Source: Thiobacillus denitrificans ATCC 25259 (GTDB taxonomy: Bacteria > Pseudomonadota > Gammaproteobacteria > Burkholderiales > Thiobacillaceae). From it: DNA of 64,000 nucleotides. The notes beneath the pieces were generated by a model. It ran no database searches. It was not told the origin of the DNA and saw nothing but the letters and a program-made list of their open reading frames with translations. Position 1 is the first letter of the stretch, and each line of letters opens with the position of its first letter. Location of the stretch: positions 1,364,001 through 1,428,000 of the forward strand of contig NC_007404.1 in the NCBI RefSeq assembly GCF_000012745.1, in the 5' to 3' direction. Below are positions 38,812 to 50,624 of this stretch, one piece after another. The position numbers and the translations under genes were made by a program.

Positions 38812-39209
38812 ACCCGAGCGTCGGGGCGGGGAGGGGCACATCAGACTTGGCCCGAGCGGCCCGCTCGGCGCCGGCTTTGTCGACTAGCACTATCTTGTGC
38901 ACCGGCGCAGTCGCGGTCTGCGGTCGCCCGCGGAGGTGTGACAGCAGGCCGCGACGCCATTGCGTCTGACCCGCACAAAATGTCGGCGGACGACATGTCC
39001 GGAAGCAGCCCTCGGCGCGCCATCCGGTGGGCAGGAACGACTGTTCGCAGGTGCCGATGTCGAGTCAGGAGGGCTCCTGAGATTCACCGGGTCGCCCATC
39101 GTCCGCCCTAGAGCATGACGCGATTGTAATGGCGCGGTCATGTCGGGGTTGGGGCGCCGATGGCTAAATATCGCGTGTCTTCCAATCCAGGTGACCCCGG
39201 GACCGTTAC
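38812..39209. other. Intergenic region upstream of copA with two dyads
   Basis: ATGTCG-GCGGA-CGACAT (38980-38996) and CATGAC (39114-39119) ... GTCATG (39137-39142) are perfect inverted repeats ahead of copA. They share an ATGTC/GACAT flavour and may be binding sites of a copper-responsive regulator not encoded in the window. No gene is seen. Confidence 0.45.
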
Positions 39210-40895
39210 ATGAACCCTCATTCTCGATTCTTGCCTGCAACGCCGAATCTCCCGCGCCGGCGGTTTCTCCAGGGACTGGCGGCCGGCGGCATCTTGCTCG
39301 GTGCGCCCTCCTTGATACTGCCGGCCTCGGCACGGGAAGCCGGCACGGCCGCAGGCAGTGCGCCGGTACTCAGCGGCACCGAATTTGATCTCACGATCGC
39401 GGAGACGGCGGTGAACTTCACCGGTAAACCGCGTATGGCGACGACGATCAACGGCTCGATTCCCGGGCCTACGCTGCGCCTGCGCGAGGGCGACACCGTG
39501 ACCATCCGCGTACACAACCGGCTGACCGAGGACACGTCGATCCACTGGCACGGCATCCTGCTGCCCTTCGAGATGGACGGCGTGCCGGGCATCAGCTTCA
39601 AAGGAATTCCGCCCGGCCAGACCTTTACCTACCGCTTCAAGGTGAAGCAAACCGGCACCTATTGGTACCACTCGCACTCCGGCATGCAGGAGCAGACCGG
39701 GATGTACGGCACGATCATCATCGACCCCGCGCGTGGTAACTCCGTCGGCGCCGATCGCGATTACGTCGTGCAATTGTCGGACTGGACCGACGAGCATCCG
39801 ATGCGGGTGCTCCACAAGCTCAAGGTGCAGGGCGACTACTTCAACTTCAATCAGCCGACCGCCGGGGACTTCTTCCGCGACGTGTCGAAGGAAGGGCTCA
39901 AGGCCGCGATCGACAAGCGCCGGATGTGGAACGAGATGCGCATGAGCCCGACCGATCTGGCCGACGTCTCCGCTCACACCTATACCTATCTGATGAACGG
40001 CGCGGCGCCGGCCGGCAACTGGACCGGGCTGTTCCGCCCCGGCGGGAAGGTGCGATTGCGCTTCGTCAACAGTGCAGCGATGACCTTCTTCGACGTGCGC
40101 ATTCCGGGACTCAAGATGACCGTCGTGCAGACCGACGGGCAGGATGTCGAACCGGTCACGGTCGACGAAATCCGCATCGGCGTCGCAGAGACCTACGACG
40201 TGATCGTGAGCCCCAAGGACGAGGCGTATACGATCTTCGCGCAGTCGATGGATCGGACCGGCTTCGCGCGCGGCACGCTCGCGACCCGTGCGGGACTTGT
40301 CGCGGCGGTTCCGTCACCGGACAAGCCCGTGGCGCTCGAAATGCAGGACATGATGGGCGACATGACCGGCCTCGCGCGGGCCCACCATGCCCGGACCGAG
40401 TATGGCCCCAGTGTCGACATGCGCGTCGACACCCCGCGCACCGACCTGGACGACCCCGGCGTCGGCTTGCGCGACAACGGCCGGCGCGTGCTGACCTATG
40501 ACCATCTCCACAGCGTCGGCGGGCCGCTGGACGCGCGGGGCCCCGGACGCGAGATCGAGCTCCATCTCACCGGCAATATGGAGCGCTACGCCTGGTCCAT
40601 TGACGGCGTTGAGTTCGAGAAGTCCACGCCGGTGCATTTCCGTCACAACGAGCGGCTTCGCGTGGTCTTCGTCAACGATACGATGATGACGCACCCGATG
40701 CACTTGCACGGGATGTGGAGCGAACTCGAAAGTCCGGAAGGGAAGTTCCAGGTGCGCAAGCACACGATCGCAGTACAGCCCGCGCAGCGCGTGAGCTTTC
40801 TGGTCACCGCCGATGCCCTAGGGCGTTGGGCATGGCACTGCCATTTGGGGCTGCACATGGACATGGGCATGTTCCGCGAAGTCGTCGTGGCCTGA
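39210..40895 (+). CDS. copA: Periplasmic multicopper oxidase CopA/PcoA
   Basis: 561 aa, exported by Tat (RRRFLQG, residues 16-22). It oxidises Cu(I) to less toxic Cu(II) in the periplasm. All four copper-binding motifs are visible: HWHG (112-115), HSHSG (154-158), HPMHLHG near the C-terminus, and H543-C544-H545-x3-H549-x4-M554, giving the type 1 ligands C544, H549 and M554. The Met-rich segment of classical PcoA is short here. It is followed 25 bp later by copB. Confidence 0.93.
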   Translation: MNPHSRFLPATPNLPRRRFLQGLAAGGILLGAPSLILPASAREAGTAAGSAPVLSGTEFDLTIAETAVNFTGKPRMATTINGSIPGPTLRLREGDTVTIRVHNRLTEDTSIHWHGILLPFEMDGVPGISFKGIPPGQTFTYRFKVKQTGTYWYHSHSGMQEQTGMYGTIIIDPARGNSVGADRDYVVQLSDWTDEHPMRVLHKLKVQGDYFNFNQPTAGDFFRDVSKEGLKAAIDKRRMWNEMRMSPTDLADVSAHTYTYLMNGAAPAGNWTGLFRPGGKVRLRFVNSAAMTFFDVRIPGLKMTVVQTDGQDVEPVTVDEIRIGVAETYDVIVSPKDEAYTIFAQSMDRTGFARGTLATRAGLVAAVPSPDKPVALEMQDMMGDMTGLARAHHARTEYGPSVDMRVDTPRTDLDDPGVGLRDNGRRVLTYDHLHSVGGPLDARGPGREIELHLTGNMERYAWSIDGVEFEKSTPVHFRHNERLRVVFVNDTMMTHPMHLHGMWSELESPEGKFQVRKHTIAVQPAQRVSFLVTADALGRWAWHCHLGLHMDMGMFREVVVA

Positions 40896-40920
40896 GTTGC
40901 GCAACCGAGGAGAAATCACG

Positions 40921-41787
40921 ATGAATGAGTTTCGAGTGCGCGCGATCGCTGTCGTCATGACACTCGCGGCGTCCACCGCCGCGGCCCAGGATCACGCGGC
41001 GCACGACATGGGCGCGATGCCGGGCATGCAGCACGACACGGAAGCCGGCGAGGGCGGGGCAGCGATGTCCATGCAGGGCGGTTCAGCGCCGGCCGACGCG
41101 CGCGACCCGCACGCCTATTCGGGGGGTTACACGCAAGGGTCGCTCCGGCTGGGGGACGAGCATAACTTCGCTTCGCTGCTCGTCGACCGGCTGGAAACCG
41201 CGAAGGGCGACGACGGCAGCGCGACCGCCTACGACTTGTTCGCGTGGTACGGCGGCACCTACGACCGCGCGTGGCTCAAGGCCGAAGGCGATATCGAGGG
41301 CGGCAAGCTCGAAGACGCGCGCACCGAGTTGTTGTGGGGACATGCCGTAGCTGCCTACTGGGACACGCAACTGGGCGTGCGCTACGACAGCGGCGAGGGA
41401 CCCGATCGCGGCTGGCTGGCGATGGGCATCCAGGGCCTCGCGCCGTACTGGTTCGAGGTCGAGGCCACGGCTTATGTCGGCGAAGCGGGGCGGACGGCGC
41501 TGCGGCTTGGCGCGGAATACGACCTGTTGCTGACGCAGAAACTCATCCTGCAGCCGCGGGTCGAGGCGAACGCATACGGAAAGAGCGACGTCGAGCGAGG
41601 CCTGGGCAGCGGCCTGTCCGACCTGCATGCCGGACTGCGCCTGCGCTACGAAATCCGGCGCGAGTTTGCGCCATACGTCGGCGTCGAGTGGGCGCGCAAG
41701 TTCGGAGACACGGCGGATCTCGCGCGGGATGCGGGCGAGGACGTCTCGGACACGCGGCTGGTCGCAGGCCTGCGCTTCTGGTTCTGA
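40921..41787 (+). CDS. copB: Outer-membrane copper resistance protein CopB/PcoB
   Basis: 288 aa from ATG 40921 with GAGGAG upstream. A signal peptide is followed by a Met/His-rich N-terminus (HDMGAMPGMQHD, MSMQGG) and a C-terminal beta-barrel domain with family landmarks FASLLVDRLE, YDLFAWYGG, GLAPYWFEVEATAYVG and a terminal FWF. It sequesters or passes copper at the outer membrane and normally works with CopA, as the order copA-copB here implies. Confidence 0.92.
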   Translation: MNEFRVRAIAVVMTLAASTAAAQDHAAHDMGAMPGMQHDTEAGEGGAAMSMQGGSAPADARDPHAYSGGYTQGSLRLGDEHNFASLLVDRLETAKGDDGSATAYDLFAWYGGTYDRAWLKAEGDIEGGKLEDARTELLWGHAVAAYWDTQLGVRYDSGEGPDRGWLAMGIQGLAPYWFEVEATAYVGEAGRTALRLGAEYDLLLTQKLILQPRVEANAYGKSDVERGLGSGLSDLHAGLRLRYEIRREFAPYVGVEWARKFGDTADLARDAGEDVSDTRLVAGLRFWF

Positions 41788-41877
41788 CCCATTTTTTTTG
41801 GATCGACTTCGATGGAGGAACGTATGGAAAAGACTTTTCCGCTTCTGCTCAACAACGCAATCGAAAGGAACGCAATC

Positions 41878-42228
41878 ATGAAAGGCGTATTTTTGTTAGG
41901 GCTTTCCAGCATGGTCGTTCTAGGGATGGGGCTCGCTCATGCCGCGCCGGCCGGCTCGGCCGAACCGCTCAGGGTCGCGGCGGCCGATGCGAAACAGGCG
42001 GCGGTGTCGGGAACCGGCGTCGTCGAGCAGGTCAAGGCCGAACAGAGCAAGATCAAGATCAACCATGAGCCGATCCCGGCACTGGATTGGCCCTCGATGT
42101 CCATGTACTTCCGCGTCAAGGACAAGGCTGTTCTGGAAGGCATAGCCACCGGGGACAAGGTGCAGTTCGATTTGGAGAAAGGCAAGACGGGTTTGGAAAT
42201 CACCCGAATCGAGAAAGTGTCCCAGTGA
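41878..42228 (+). CDS. CusF-type periplasmic copper chaperone
   Basis: 116 aa from ATG 41878 (AAAGGA upstream), which gives a clean signal peptide (FLLGLSSMVVLGMGLAHA). A start at ATG 41824 with GGAGGA is also possible and would add 18 residues. The CusF fold is clear: GTGVVEQV...KIKINHEPIPALDWPSMSMYFRV, with the His, Trp and Met-x-Met that bind Cu(I)/Ag(I). Confidence 0.85.
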   Translation: MKGVFLLGLSSMVVLGMGLAHAAPAGSAEPLRVAAADAKQAAVSGTGVVEQVKAEQSKIKINHEPIPALDWPSMSMYFRVKDKAVLEGIATGDKVQFDLEKGKTGLEITRIEKVSQ

Positions 42229-42298
42229 CGCTGCCGGCGAGAGTGAACTCCGCGTCCAATCCCCGATGCGTTCCACGTCATTTACCTCTGCGCCAATA

Positions 42299-42363
42299 GT
42301 AATTGCTGCGCGGTGAACTCAAGGTCAGAATTCGCGGCCAAGCGGTTCTCCTGTTTACATAAC
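42299..42363 (+). repeat. Copy B of the degenerate 66-bp repeat
   Basis: Begins GTAATTGCTGCG and ends TACATAAC. It aligns over its full length with 31014-31079 upstream of tnsA (identical blocks TGAACT, TTCGCGGCCA, GTTCT, ACATAAC). It probably marks the former end of a related element after the copper block. Confidence 0.5.
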
Positions 42364-42823
42364 TTAGCCTTGCAGATAATGAAACTTTGCGACCGACAGG
42401 AGTTTGTGGATTGAGTTGCCGCCCCATGCACAGCGGGCCAGTTCTTACTCGTGCTCGGAAACGAATATCTCGGCGAGCCAGGGCACGGAACCGAGACTGC
42501 CCATGCCCGAGCATACTCAGCACGGGTTCGATGTCGTTGCGCTCCCACTCGCCGCCTTGCGGCAATCCCGTTCGGCGAGTCCCAGAAACGGCGGAAAGAA
42601 CAGCCACTCGGACAGGGTTTCCACGCTGGCGTTCCGTGGCGCGGCGCAGAGCGCCATGGCAGCGGCCAGCAGCTGGAGTGGCGGCTTGACCGTAAGGCCG
42701 GATGCAAGAGTTCTCTCCTCCAAAGCAATTCTCGTAAGTAAGTGCTTCGTTAATGGTTGGTCTACGTGCGGATCCTCCCGTTTAGAGCAGACCACGCATC
42801 TCCGGAGTGACCGGGTTGTTTTT
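42364..42823. other. Degenerate region, unidentified
   Basis: The minus strand has coding-like pieces in more than one frame, for example PPLQLLAAAMALCAAPRNAS and VETLSEWLFFPPFLGLAERD, suggesting a decayed gene. I cannot name it. Confidence 0.35.
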
Positions 42824-42992
42824 TCTCGTTTGCTTGATAACCCGGCGGGTGTAACGCGTTAACCGCAATCACCACGGTCGAGCCTTCGTGGATGAGAACC
42901 GCCAACCCGATCCCCGCCCGACCGAACAGTGTGGCGGGAATCAGCAAGCCACCACGCCCAACGACATCCAGAGGTTCTGACGAATGATGCGG

Positions 42993-42994
<2 letters not shown>
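42824..42994 (-). pseudogene. C-terminal scrap of a heavy-metal P-type ATPase
   Basis: The minus strand reads RIIRQNLWMSLGVVA, then after a frame slip LLIPATLFGRAGIGLAVLIH and EGSTVVIAVNAL. This is the last two transmembrane helices of a CadA/ZntA/CopA-type metal ATPase. About 55 residues remain, with one frameshift and no ATPase core. It begins just downstream of the czcA stop, so a P-type pump once ended this operon. Confidence 0.8.
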
Positions 42995-46190
<3,196 letters not shown>

Positions 46191-46347
46191 TTAAAGAGCG
46201 GCGTCGCCGCACTCGCCGGAGCGGATGCGCAGCCCGCCGCCCGATTCGGATCCTGCAATCAGGCCGTCATCCGGCAAGTGGCCCGCGCAACGTCTGTCCG
46301 GCCCGCTCCAGCAGCTACGACTGGACGATGGCAATGACCTGTTTCAT
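46191..46347 (-). pseudogene. Collapsed PII-like (GlnB-type) gene inside the czc operon
   Basis: From ATG 46347 (GGGG upstream) the minus strand reads MKQVIAIVQ then a stop. Further on, the end reads GLRIRSGECGDAAL and a TAA at 46193-46191. These are the N- and C-terminal ends of a PII-like protein, of the kind that often sits between czcB and czcA; about 60 internal residues are missing. The operon frame around it is intact. Confidence 0.7.
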
Positions 46348-46355
46348 GGCTGCCC

Positions 46356-47867
46356 CTAGTGGTCGTGGCTCGCGCCGGACTTGCCGATGTCGGCCTTGAT
46401 AAGGAAGCTGTTTTTCGCGGCGTACTGCTCGCCCGCGTTCAAGCCGCTGATGATTTCGGTGAACTTGCCGTCGCTGCGCCCCAGTTCGACCGGGCGGGCC
46501 TCGAACTGGTCGCCGTAGCGCCCAAATACCACCGTCCAGCCGCGCACGGTCTGGATCGCCTCGGCGGACACGGCCACCGGCACGTCGACCTCCCCCGACA
46601 CCACCCGGATACTGACCGGCAGGCCGGGACGCCAGACCCCTTGGGGGTTGGGTAATACGACGCGTGCCTTGGCCGTTCGGGTTTGCTCGCCCACCAGCGC
46701 GCCCACATAGGAAATGACGCCACTGCTCTCGGATTCGAACGCGGTCGCCTTGACAGTGGCTTTCTGGCCGACTTTCACGGTGTTGAGGTCCTTGGCATAA
46801 ATCGTCATTTCCGCCCACACCGTGGACAGATCGGCGACGACGAAGATCGTCGCGTCTTCCTTCACCGTTTCGCCCAGCGAGACTTTCTTTTCGATCACCA
46901 CGCCGCCGATCGGCGCACGAATCTCGTAGCGTGTGAGGTTGCCGCTGCCGCGCAGTTCGCCGCCAATCGACGCCAGTTTCTGGCGCGCGTTTTGCGCCGC
47001 GATTTCGGCTTCCTGCATGGCAGCCTGCGCTTGCAGGTAATCCTGCTCGGGGGAGATTTTGTCCTCCCACAATTTTTTCTCGCGCGTGAACGTCGAGCGC
47101 GCCAGCGTCAGGCGTTTTTGCGCGGCGAGCAGTTCACTGCGCTGGTCAGCCAGCGCCGGGCTAAAAATCACCGCGAGCACCTGGCCTTTTCTGACCCGGT
47201 CGCCGGCGTTGGCCGAGACGGACTCGACGACGCCGGCGAGGCGCGGCACGACATGAACCTGACGGTCTTCGTTGAAACGGATCTCGCCGATCAGCTCCAG
47301 CACGCTCTGAATGCGCGCCGGGCCTGCGCTGAGGATCTCGACCTTGTTTTGCTGCACCTGCTGATCCGACATCGCGACCCGCGCCTCGACCTGCTCGTAG
47401 CCAAATCGATACGATTTTCCGCCGTGCCGCGCGGCGATGCCGACCTTGAACGAATGCGGCTCTTCGACGACGGCATCACCCTTGAGGTAATCGTTTTCCG
47501 GGGTAAAGCGGAATACCTGCGGCGCGCGACCCAGCCGCTCCAGCGTGAGGCTGACCTCGCTCGCCGAGGGCGCCAGTGGCTTGTCGTTCAGATAGGTGTA
47601 AACGCGAAATTGCGGCTCGACGTTGGTCTCGAAGATTGTCACCTCGACGCCGTAGCCATCCTGCGTGAAAAGCTTGCCGCCGTGCGGGCCTTTTTGCGGT
47701 GCGCCCGCGTCTTCGCGGCCGCCCTCGGCTTGGCCAGCGGGTTCGCCGTGCGTATCGGTTTCCATCTGCGGTTTGCCGGTACCGAGGACCAGCGCCGCGA
47801 GGAGGACGCCGACTGCCAGAACCCCGGCAATAACCAGCGCCTGTTTCTTGTTCGGATTGAATTTCAT
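46356..47867 (-). CDS. czcB: Periplasmic adaptor CzcB
   Basis: 503 aa, membrane-fusion protein joining CzcA to CzcC. An N-terminal membrane anchor (about 10-29) is followed by a CzcB-type N-terminal domain (KGPHGGKLFTQDGYGVEVTI), a split lipoyl/hairpin region (VESVSANAGDRVRKGQVLAV ... YEIRAPIGGVVIEKKVSLGE) and a beta-barrel C-terminus. The N-terminal domain with GPHGG is characteristic of Zn/Co/Cd systems. It lies 9 bp from czcC. Confidence 0.88.
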   Translation of the reverse strand: MKFNPNKKQALVIAGVLAVGVLLAALVLGTGKPQMETDTHGEPAGQAEGGREDAGAPQKGPHGGKLFTQDGYGVEVTIFETNVEPQFRVYTYLNDKPLAPSASEVSLTLERLGRAPQVFRFTPENDYLKGDAVVEEPHSFKVGIAARHGGKSYRFGYEQVEARVAMSDQQVQQNKVEILSAGPARIQSVLELIGEIRFNEDRQVHVVPRLAGVVESVSANAGDRVRKGQVLAVIFSPALADQRSELLAAQKRLTLARSTFTREKKLWEDKISPEQDYLQAQAAMQEAEIAAQNARQKLASIGGELRGSGNLTRYEIRAPIGGVVIEKKVSLGETVKEDATIFVVADLSTVWAEMTIYAKDLNTVKVGQKATVKATAFESESSGVISYVGALVGEQTRTAKARVVLPNPQGVWRPGLPVSIRVVSGEVDVPVAVSAEAIQTVRGWTVVFGRYGDQFEARPVELGRSDGKFTEIISGLNAGEQYAAKNSFLIKADIGKSGASHDH

Positions 47868-47876
47868 GTTGAGTTC

Positions 47877-49154
47877 CTACGGTTGGACGGCAGCGGGTGC
47901 CGGACGTGTATCGCCAAGAATGCGCTCGATTTCGGCCGCCGACCGGTGCGCTTCGGCCAATGCGCGCAGGCTTTGCGCGCGGGCCTGAAACAGCGTGCGC
48001 TGCGCATCGAGTACGTCGAGAAAGCTGAATTTGCCGAGTTCGAAGCCTCGGGTTGCGGCATCCAGAGCGCTTTGCGCGCCCGGAAGAACGTCCTGCCGCA
48101 GCGATGCTGTCTCCTGGCGTGCGGTACTCAGCCGCTCGTATGCAACAGCCAGTTCGTTGAACAGGCGGATCCCGTCGGCGGACAGCTGGTCCTGCGCCTT
48201 GTCGGTACGGCGCAACGCTTCCAGCAGGTTTCCCTGATTGCGGTCGAACACCGGGATCGGTATCGAAACGCCGAAAATCGCCTGATTGAGGCCGCGCTCT
48301 TCGTCGCGTTTGGCCCCGAGGCTGAGCGTCAGGTCCGGAACGCGACGGCTGCGTTCGACCTTCGCCAGCGCTTGCCGGCGCTCGACCTCGATCTTGGCGC
48401 GGAGCAGGCTGGGCGAAGCGGCGAGGCGCGCGTTCAGATGGGCCAGCGCAGGGAGCGGCGGCAAAGCTTCCGGATCGCCCTCGGCGCGTTCGAAGCGCGG
48501 CGACGGATTGGCCCAGGTGGCTGCCAGCCGACGGCGCGCGGTCGTCAATTCGCTGGTGGCCGTCGCGAGTTCGACGCGGGCGCCGGCCTCGGCCACGCGC
48601 GCCCGGGTTTCTTCGACCGGGGACACCTTGCCGGCCGTGACCCGCCGTGCGGCTGCGGCCGTCGCGCGTTGCGCGAGTTCGACCGACGCCTGGGCAAGCC
48701 GCGAGCGCTCCTGGGCGACCAGCACGTCGAAAAACGCCGCGGTCACCGCCGCGCGAATCTCGGCACGCTTGGCGTCCAGTTCCAGGGACGCGGCATCACG
48801 GCCGCGCTCGGCGGCTTCGATCCTGGCGCCACGCTTGCCGCCCAGCTCGATCGGCTGGTTCAACTGCAGCGTCGTGGTCCGTGTCGCCCGGCGCGTGTCC
48901 TCGATCAAGGCCGAAAATTCCGGGTTGGGTCGGACGTGTGCCTGAGTGATGGTGGCATCGAGCGCCTCCAGTTCGCGGCCCGCCGCCGACAGCTCGGGGT
49001 TGGCGCCAAGCGCCAGATTCAGTGCCGCGTTCAGGGTAAGCGGGGCCGTTGGTTCGCTGGCGCGCAGCGTGCCTGCATTCAGCCGGGTTTGCGGTGTTTG
49101 CGCCCACGCCGCCAACGGCAGGGCGAGCAGCAATACGGATAGCGTGATTCGCAT
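47877..49154 (-). CDS. czcC: Outer-membrane channel CzcC
   Basis: 425 aa, TolC-like outer-membrane factor with a signal peptide (LLLALPLAAWA) and two OEP repeats (LTLNAALNLALGANPELSAA... and FDRNQGNLLEALRRTDKA...). Long heptad-like helices flank each repeat. It forms the exit duct of the Czc pump. Confidence 0.88.
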   Translation of the reverse strand: MRITLSVLLLALPLAAWAQTPQTRLNAGTLRASEPTAPLTLNAALNLALGANPELSAAGRELEALDATITQAHVRPNPEFSALIEDTRRATRTTTLQLNQPIELGGKRGARIEAAERGRDAASLELDAKRAEIRAAVTAAFFDVLVAQERSRLAQASVELAQRATAAAARRVTAGKVSPVEETRARVAEAGARVELATATSELTTARRRLAATWANPSPRFERAEGDPEALPPLPALAHLNARLAASPSLLRAKIEVERRQALAKVERSRRVPDLTLSLGAKRDEERGLNQAIFGVSIPIPVFDRNQGNLLEALRRTDKAQDQLSADGIRLFNELAVAYERLSTARQETASLRQDVLPGAQSALDAATRGFELGKFSFLDVLDAQRTLFQARAQSLRALAEAHRSAAEIERILGDTRPAPAAVQP

Positions 49155-49248
49155 GGTTTTTCCTCGTGATAACTCAATGGAACGAAGAACACCGGCGTGC
49201 GAAACACGCTCGCGACAGGAAGTCGCGTTGGAGCAAACGCTCGCCGGT

Positions 49249-49614
49249 TCAGGCGCGCGCTAGCGGGGGACGGTCGAGAAGCGGGGGAGTGCGGGTAAAG
49301 AAGACGGCGGGCGGATGCAGAATCCGTCCTCCGGATGGCATCAAGCCTAGGGTCATGCCAGATTCCGGCAGGATGAAGGAGAGAACGTGATGGCAGTGGC
49401 CACCATGATGCTCATCCTTGTTGTGGTCCTTATCCGTACTGCCGTTCGTGGCGTCGTGATTGGCATGCCCGGCATCATGGTAGTCATGATCGTGGGCGTG
49501 GACGCCCATGGCAGCCACGTTCTGCCCCAGGTGTCCATGCAGCCCGGCCGCTGCCGCCCAGGCGAACTGGAGCGGAACGATGAGCATGACGATCAGGGCG
49601 ATGATGCGGCGCAT
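49249..49614 (-). CDS. czcI: CzcI-like His-rich exported protein
   Basis: 121 aa with a signal peptide (MRRIIALIVMLIVPLQFAWA). The mature N-terminus is rich in His and Asp (HAHDHDYHDAGHANHD, HHGGHCHH), and a conserved tail (RILHPPAVFFTRTPPLLDRP) matches the small CzcI/CopK-region proteins that precede czcCBA. It may bind metal in the periplasm or modulate induction. It is the first gene of the czc block. Confidence 0.75.
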   Translation of the reverse strand: MRRIIALIVMLIVPLQFAWAAAAGLHGHLGQNVAAMGVHAHDHDYHDAGHANHDATNGSTDKDHNKDEHHGGHCHHVLSFILPESGMTLGLMPSGGRILHPPAVFFTRTPPLLDRPPLARA

Positions 49615-49639
49615 TGGGGGATTCTACAGATTGCGCCGC

Positions 49640-50140
49640 ATCTGCCAAGGTTCGTTCATACCTCTACGCGCTTCGCGTCTTGAGTTTCGTCGCTTCCTGA
49701 GCATCAGCAAGGCCGTCACCGTGCCCTTGCTTGATCGACGTGGCCAGCCGCAGGATTTCATCCCAATGGGCGCGCCCGTGATTGATGTTGAGCGTGCCGC
49801 CGAACATTGGCTTGAGCGCCTCATAGGCGGCACCGCCCTTGGGGATGAGAACTTGGTGGCGCCCAAGTCGCGGATGCGCGGCGCAAAGCGGAAGCCAATA
49901 GGCTGGATCAGTGCGAAGACATGGTCGGTGAAGCCCGCCGTATCGGTGTAGTGTTCCTCAATGTGCAGGTCGGACTCGCGGTACAGCAGGCTGTCGTAGG
50001 TAGGGGTCGCGCACATTGACCCCGTTAATGGGAACGGCGCGTACTGATCGGAGATGGGTGTGTAAAAGGCCCGTCCTGGGCTGCTGCCATATGTCGGTTT
50101 GGTGTGTATCCCGCCCGCCGGTGGGTCGGCAGCGAATGGG
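49640..50140 (-). pseudogene. Tn3-family transposase (tnpA) remnant
   Basis: The minus strand reads [20 protein letters not shown], then [20 protein letters not shown] followed by [20 protein letters not shown]: the conserved Tn3 TnpA core with the D-x-Y and E motifs of its active site. Frameshifts follow at about 49860 (homology continues in another frame as [20 protein letters not shown]) and again near 49740. Both ends of the gene are missing. It separates the Czc and Cus blocks. Confidence 0.8.
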
Positions 50141-50209
50141 CTGTCAGCAAAGTAAGGTAAGCAGACGAGCGCATGTCCCGTCTGCTTCGCTCACGGAGGA
50201 GAAGAACGA

Positions 50210-50554
50210 TCACTTCACTTTGATGATGACATATCCCTTGTCGGTCTGGGCGAACTCGAAATCAACCGTCTTGCCGACAGTGAGTTTGTCCAACACCATC
50301 TTGTCCTCGACCTGAAACCCCATGGTCATGGCGGGCCAGTTCAGGCTTTTGACGGGCGCGTGGGCCAGGGTGACAACGCCGCCAGCCGCATCGACCTTGG
50401 TGACCTTGCCCTTGGCCATATGTACGGTTTGTCCTGCCGCTGGCTTGCCCATCGGCATGCTCTTCATGTCATCCATCGTCTTTTGCTGCGCCATCGCCGC
50501 AGTTGCCGAAAGCACAAGAATGGCTGCGAGTGACTTGGTCAGTGATTTCTTCAT
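50210..50554 (-). CDS. cusF: CusF-like copper/silver chaperone
   Basis: 114 aa. A signal peptide (KSLAAILVLSATAAMA) is followed by a Met-rich linker (MDDMKSMPMG) and the CusF domain, with HAPVKSLNWPAMTMGFQV supplying the His, Trp and two Met ligands. It hands Cu(I)/Ag(I) to the CusB adaptor. It is the last gene of the Cus block on this strand. Confidence 0.88.
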   Translation of the reverse strand: MKKSLTKSLAAILVLSATAAMAQQKTMDDMKSMPMGKPAAGQTVHMAKGKVTKVDAAGGVVTLAHAPVKSLNWPAMTMGFQVEDKMVLDKLTVGKTVDFEFAQTDKGYVIIKVK

Positions 50555-50624
50555 GTTCAGATTTCTCCAGTAAGTGAAAAGGCGGGAAACCGGTCTGTGG
50601 CAAATCCAGAGACCGGGGGTTTCA

